Positions 60,735-64,000 of a DNA stretch of 64,000 bases are shown here, piece after piece (positions within the stretch are counted from its first letter, which is position 1; every line of letters starts with the position of its first letter). The stretch is from an uncultured Oscillospiraceae bacterium. GTDB taxonomy: Bacteria; Bacillota; Clostridia; Oscillospirales; Oscillospiraceae. Location: contig CAJOIU010000009.1 of assembly GCA_905234855.1 (NCBI GenBank), positions 1-64,000 on the forward strand, read 5' to 3'. Both the position numbers and the translations under genes were made by a program. The notes under the pieces are model-generated. The model saw only the letters and a program-made list of their open reading frames with translations, was not told the origin of the DNA and searched no databases.

Positions 60735-63340
60735 GAGAGCTTCCCAAGCAATACGATCCCAAGCAGGTCGAGGGCAAGATCTATCAGATGTGGCTGGACG
60801 GGAACTATTTCCATGCCCGCCGCGATCCGGACAAAAAGCCCTTCACCATCGTGATCCCGCCCCCCAATGTGACGGGGCAGCTCCATCTCGGCCACGCCGT
60901 GGACGAGACGCTGCAGGACGTTCTGATCCGCTATAAGCGCATGAAGGGCTATTCCGCCCTGTGGCTGCCCGGCTACGACCACGCGGGCATCGCCACTCAG
61001 ATCAAGGTGGAGGAAAACCTCCGCAACGAGGAGGGGCTGACCCGCTTCGACCTCGGCCGCGAGAAATTCCTCGAGCGCGTCTGGGACTGGAAAAACAAAT
61101 ATGGCGACCGCATCGTGACCCAATTGAAGACCCTTGGCTCCTCCTGCGACTGGGAGCGCCAGCGCTTCACCATGGATGAGGGCTGCTCCAAGGCCGTACG
61201 CGAGGTGTTCTGCTCCCTGTATGAAAAGGGGCTCATCTACAAGGGCAAGCGCATCATCAACTGGTGCCCCCACTGCACCACCGCCCTTTCGGACGCGGAG
61301 GTGGAGTATGAGGAAAAGCCCGGCAAGCTCTGGCATATCCGCTATCCGCTCTCGGATGGCAGCGGCGATGTGATCGTTGCCACCACCCGTCCCGAAACCA
61401 TGCTGGGCGATACCGGCGTCGCCGTGAACCCCGCGGATGAGCGCTATACCGCTATCGTCGGCAAGACCTGCATCCTGCCGCTTATGGATCGGGAGATCCC
61501 TATCGTGGCGGACGAATATGTGGAGATGGAGTTCGGCACCGGCTGCGTGAAGATGACGCCCTGCCACGACCCCAACGACTTCGAGGTGGGTCTGCGGCAC
61601 GGTCTTGAACAGATCCTCGTCATCGACGGCGACGGCCGTATCATAAACGGCGGCAAGTACAACGGCATGGATCGCTACGAGGCGCGGCGCGCTATCGTGG
61701 CCGACCTCGAGGAGCAGGGGTATCTCGTAAAAATCGAGGATCACCTACATAACGTGGGTACCTGCTACCGCTGCCACAGCGACGTAGAGCCGCTCGCGAG
61801 CGACCAATGGTTCGTGAAGATGGAGCCGCTCGCGAAGGAGGCTATCCGTGTCGTGGAGGACGGCACCATCCAATTCGTGCCGGAACGGTTCTCAAAGACC
61901 TACCTCAACTGGATGAACAACGTGAAGGACTGGTGCATCAGCCGCCAGCTCTGGTGGGGTCATCAGATCCCCGCGTGGTACTGCGCCGACTGCGGCCATG
62001 TTACCGTCTCGCGCGAGGATGCCTGCGAGTGCGAGCATTGCCATTCGAAGAACATCGAGCGCGACCCGGATGTACTGGATACTTGGTTCAGCTCCGCGCT
62101 GTGGCCGTTTTCCACCCTTGGCTGGCCGGACAAGACCGAGGATCTGGCGTATTTCTATCCCACGGACGTTCTCGTGACGGGCTATGATATCATCTTCTTC
62201 TGGGTTGCGCGTATGATCTTCTCCGGCATGGAGCATATGAAGCGCGAGCCCTTCCACACCGTGCTGATCCACGGCCTCATCCGCGATCCGCACGGCAAGA
62301 AGATGTCGAAATCCGCCGGCAACGGTGTCGATCCCATCGAGATGATCGACCTCTACGGCGCGGACGCCCTGCGCTTCAACCTCATCACCGGCAACTCCCC
62401 CGGCAATGATATGCGCTTCTACACCGAGCGCTGCGAGGCCATGCGGAACTTTGCCAATAAGCTCTGGAACGCCGCCCGCTATGTGATGATGAACCTCACG
62501 GTGGAGCAAAACGGGCTGCCCGAGGAGCTGAAGCTCGAGGATAAATGGATCCTCTCGAAGCTCAATTCCCTCATCGCCGAGGTAAACGAGAACTTCGGCA
62601 AATACGAGCTGGGTCTTGCCGCCACGAAGATCTACGACTTCATCTGGGAGAGCTTCTGCGACTGGTATATCGAGATCACGAAGCCCCGCCTGCGGGAGGG
62701 CGATATAGGCGCGCAGCAGGTGCTGCTGTATGTGCTGACGGATATCCTCAAGCTGCTGCATCCCTTTATGCCGTTTATCACGGAGGAGATATACGACGCC
62801 CTGCCCCACGACGCGGAGGCGCTGATCGTGGCGGATTATCCCGAATACGACGAGGCGCTTGCCTTCCCCCGGGACGAGGCGGATTTTGAGTGCATCATGA
62901 CCGCAGTGAAGGCCGTCCGCAGCCGCCGCGCGGAGATGAACGTGCCGCCCTCCAAGCGCCCCCATCTCATCGTGGCGACGGATAAAACGGACGTGTTCGA
63001 ACGCAGCCGCGTGTATATGGCAAACCTCGCCTATGCGGGCGAAATCACCGTATCCGCCGCGCCGCCCACCGATACCGCTGGCATGGTGACGGTCGTCACG
63101 GAGGACGCAAAGCTCTTCATGCCCATGGCGGAGCTTGTCGATCTGGCGGCGGAGCGCGCCCGCATCGAGAAGGAGCTGGCGAAGGCGCGGAAAGATATTG
63201 AGTCGCAGGAGAAGAAGCTGGCGAACGAGAATTTCGTGTCCCGTGCGCCGGAGCGCGTCGTGGCTGTCGAGCGGGAAAAGCTCGCCAAGGCGCAGGCGCT
63301 TGCCGCGAATCTGGAGGAAAGCCTGAAAAATTTCGGATGA
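60731..63340 (+). CDS. valS: Valine-tRNA ligase
   Basis: 869 residues, normal length. Class I synthetase: HIGH-type motif [14 protein letters not shown] near 45, editing domain near 200-330 ([20 protein letters not shown]), KMSKS near 525 ([15 protein letters not shown]). A C-terminal coiled coil ([20 protein letters not shown]) from about 808. It charges tRNA-Val. It lies last in the operon with thioredoxin genes and has no T-box in front of it within the operon. Confidence 0.97.
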   Translation: MRELPKQYDPKQVEGKIYQMWLDGNYFHARRDPDKKPFTIVIPPPNVTGQLHLGHAVDETLQDVLIRYKRMKGYSALWLPGYDHAGIATQIKVEENLRNEEGLTRFDLGREKFLERVWDWKNKYGDRIVTQLKTLGSSCDWERQRFTMDEGCSKAVREVFCSLYEKGLIYKGKRIINWCPHCTTALSDAEVEYEEKPGKLWHIRYPLSDGSGDVIVATTRPETMLGDTGVAVNPADERYTAIVGKTCILPLMDREIPIVADEYVEMEFGTGCVKMTPCHDPNDFEVGLRHGLEQILVIDGDGRIINGGKYNGMDRYEARRAIVADLEEQGYLVKIEDHLHNVGTCYRCHSDVEPLASDQWFVKMEPLAKEAIRVVEDGTIQFVPERFSKTYLNWMNNVKDWCISRQLWWGHQIPAWYCADCGHVTVSREDACECEHCHSKNIERDPDVLDTWFSSALWPFSTLGWPDKTEDLAYFYPTDVLVTGYDIIFFWVARMIFSGMEHMKREPFHTVLIHGLIRDPHGKKMSKSAGNGVDPIEMIDLYGADALRFNLITGNSPGNDMRFYTERCEAMRNFANKLWNAARYVMMNLTVEQNGLPEELKLEDKWILSKLNSLIAEVNENFGKYELGLAATKIYDFIWESFCDWYIEITKPRLREGDIGAQQVLLYVLTDILKLLHPFMPFITEEIYDALPHDAEALIVADYPEYDEALAFPRDEADFECIMTAVKAVRSRRAEMNVPPSKRPHLIVATDKTDVFERSRVYMANLAYAGEITVSAAPPTDTAGMVTVVTEDAKLFMPMAELVDLAAERARIEKELAKARKDIESQEKKLANENFVSRAPERVVAVEREKLAKAQALAANLEESLKNFG

Positions 63341-63363
63341 TCGGCGGATCACAGTAAATCAAT

Positions 63364-63401
63364 AGCAGAGACAGCATGACGAAAATCATGCTGTCTCTGC
63401 T
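63364..63401. terminator. Bidirectional terminator hairpin after valS
   Basis: AGCAGAGACAGCATGA and TCATGCTGTCTCTGCT form a perfect 16-bp stem with a 6-nt loop between convergent valS and the XRE gene. Confidence 0.8.
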
Positions 63402-63418
63402 TATTACATGGATTAAAG

Positions 63419-63718
63419 TTATTCGGCGTCCTTATTTCTTAGCCTGTCTGCCAAAGCTCGTAATAAGGCGACATCGGCATCATCAATGCCGGAAATATCT
63501 AATGATGAGGTTTCATCAATGCCTAAAAGATAATCGGCAGAAACATGAAAAACCCCCGTTAACTTGATGAGGACATCGGGAGAAGGGCTGCGTTCTCGCA
63601 GCTCATAAAACGAGATAACGGATTTGGTGACGCCAATCCGCTGACCTAGTTGCTGCTGAGTTAGACCCGCACGAATACGAAGATCTCTTAATTTAGAACC
63701 AAAATCCACTATATTCAC
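63419..63718 (-). CDS. XRE-family transcriptional regulator
   Basis: 99 residues. Helix-turn-helix at 9-60: LRDLRIRAGLTQQQLGQRIG, then VTKSVISFYELRERSPSPDV; a FHVSADYLLGID cap follows, then an acidic 30-residue tail. The group resembles small Cro/C1-type regulators of phage or stress genes. Divergent from the lipoprotein gene at 63865, separated by a 146-nt promoter region, and probably controls it or itself. Confidence 0.88.
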   Translation of the reverse strand: MNIVDFGSKLRDLRIRAGLTQQQLGQRIGVTKSVISFYELRERSPSPDVLIKLTGVFHVSADYLLGIDETSSLDISGIDDADVALLRALADRLRNKDAE

Positions 63719-63779
63719 ACTCCTAGAGTTAGTCTACAGAAGAATAGTCCTAAATAGGTGGAAACAAATCATAATTTAG

Positions 63780-63808
63780 TTGACTTCATTGTACCTTTGT
63801 CCTATAAT
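63780..63808 (+). promoter_or_regulatory. Strong housekeeping promoter for the lipoprotein gene
   Basis: TTGACT (63780-63785), 17-bp spacer, TATAAT (63803-63808). A TTAGTCTA/TAGTCCTAA imperfect dyad at about 63730-63752 lies just upstream and could be the XRE operator. Confidence 0.75.
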
Positions 63809-63864
63809 AGCTTCAATCGTAGTTTAATACTGCGTCGATATTAATGTAAGGAGAGAAAGCTTTG

Positions 63865-64000
63865 ATGAAGAACAAGGTATTCATTCTGTTGACAGCGCTG
63901 GCTGCTGCTTTTGTCATAACATCCTGCGGTTCTGCGAACTCGTGTGAGCGCTGCGGAGCTACGCCTACAAAAGCATTTGTAAATGCGATGACACAGGAAA
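63865..64000 (+). CDS. Lipoprotein with cysteine-rich start (partial, cut by window end)
   Basis: 45 codons are visible from the ATG at 63865 after AAGGAGAG. Signal MKNKVFILLTALAAAFVITS with a lipobox cysteine at 21, then SCERCGATPTKAF, a CxxC that may be part of a zinc ribbon. Too little is visible to name it. Confidence 0.6.
   Translation, partial: MKNKVFILLTALAAAFVITSCGSANSCERCGATPTKAFVNAMTQE

Noticed and set aside
1-64000. tRNA or rRNA genes
   Set aside because: Scanning the intergenic gaps by eye showed no cloverleaf with a conserved TTCGA arm, and no rRNA segment.

Overview
The window looks like a chromosomal piece of a GC-rich, strictly anaerobic, endospore-lineage member of the Clostridia, probably the Oscillospiraceae/Ruminococcaceae group. 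The reasons are an NADH-linked [FeFe]-hydrogenase operon with a TM1266-type regulator, a sporulation sigma factor (sigG), strong GGAGG ribosome binding sites, lipoproteins and SLH/FN3/BspA-type surface proteins, and no sign of respiratory genes. High GC gives many long antisense ORFs; those were discarded. I see no rRNA, tRNA or CRISPR array.

The main discovery is that sigG, the late forespore sigma factor, is split. Codons 1-95 lie at 25388-25104 and codons 96-259 at 11194-10700, both on the minus strand, 13.9 kb apart. Joining them at a shared CC dinucleotide (GG on the plus strand, 11196-11197 and 25105-25106) restores a 259-codon frame of normal SigG length. The intervening DNA has 22-bp inverted arms at its ends (20 of 22 identical), centred exactly on that dinucleotide. 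A large serine recombinase gene lies at one end. At the other end is a small gene read in frame from the sigG promoter. This is a skin-like sporulation intervening element, but in sigG rather than sigK. It carries fbp (class III FBPase), a calcium-type P-ATPase, a zinc-ribbon membrane protein, membrane proteins, an esterase, an esterase pseudogene and a decayed IS1182-type transposase.

Layout. 1-3176 (-): MBOAT acyltransferase and its SGNH/FN3 partner. 3429-5696 (+): VTC-type polyphosphate polymerase behind a Pho-box-like repeat, DUF4956 protein, metallo-beta-lactamase-fold lipoprotein. 5761-10634 (-): BspA/FN3 surface protein, nitroreductase, LD-carboxypeptidase. 10700-25388: split sigG and its element. 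25521-30301 (+): TM1266 regulator and hydrogenase HydCBA. 30365-33729 (-): DAHP synthase, CstA and a coupled unknown protein. 33854-38562 (-): an unknown protein, then the argC-J-B-D operon behind ArgR-like boxes. 38746-43053 (-): MerR-RDD membrane regulator, TrkH, TrkA. 43281-49768: glycosyltransferase, antiporter, DUF1643, U32 peptidase, PIG-V-like mannosyltransferase. 49847-51845 (+): ECF sigma with its membrane partner. 51919-57111 (-): secreted beta-structure protein, SLH-transglutaminase lipoprotein, DUF4349 lipoprotein. 57233-57775 (-): HPF. 57979-63340 (+): metal ABC transporter, unusual thioredoxin reductase, thioredoxin, valS. 63419-64000: XRE regulator and a divergent lipoprotein cut by the window edge.

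Working model for the element (inference). The recombinase has a housekeeping-type promoter, while sigG keeps a sigma-F-like promoter. Early forespore transcription would therefore read straight into the element gene at 24501-25061, a candidate directionality factor. Excision would then restore sigG when it is needed. Because the forespore is the germ line, the element must either re-integrate after germination or be lost, which makes it mechanistically different from skin.
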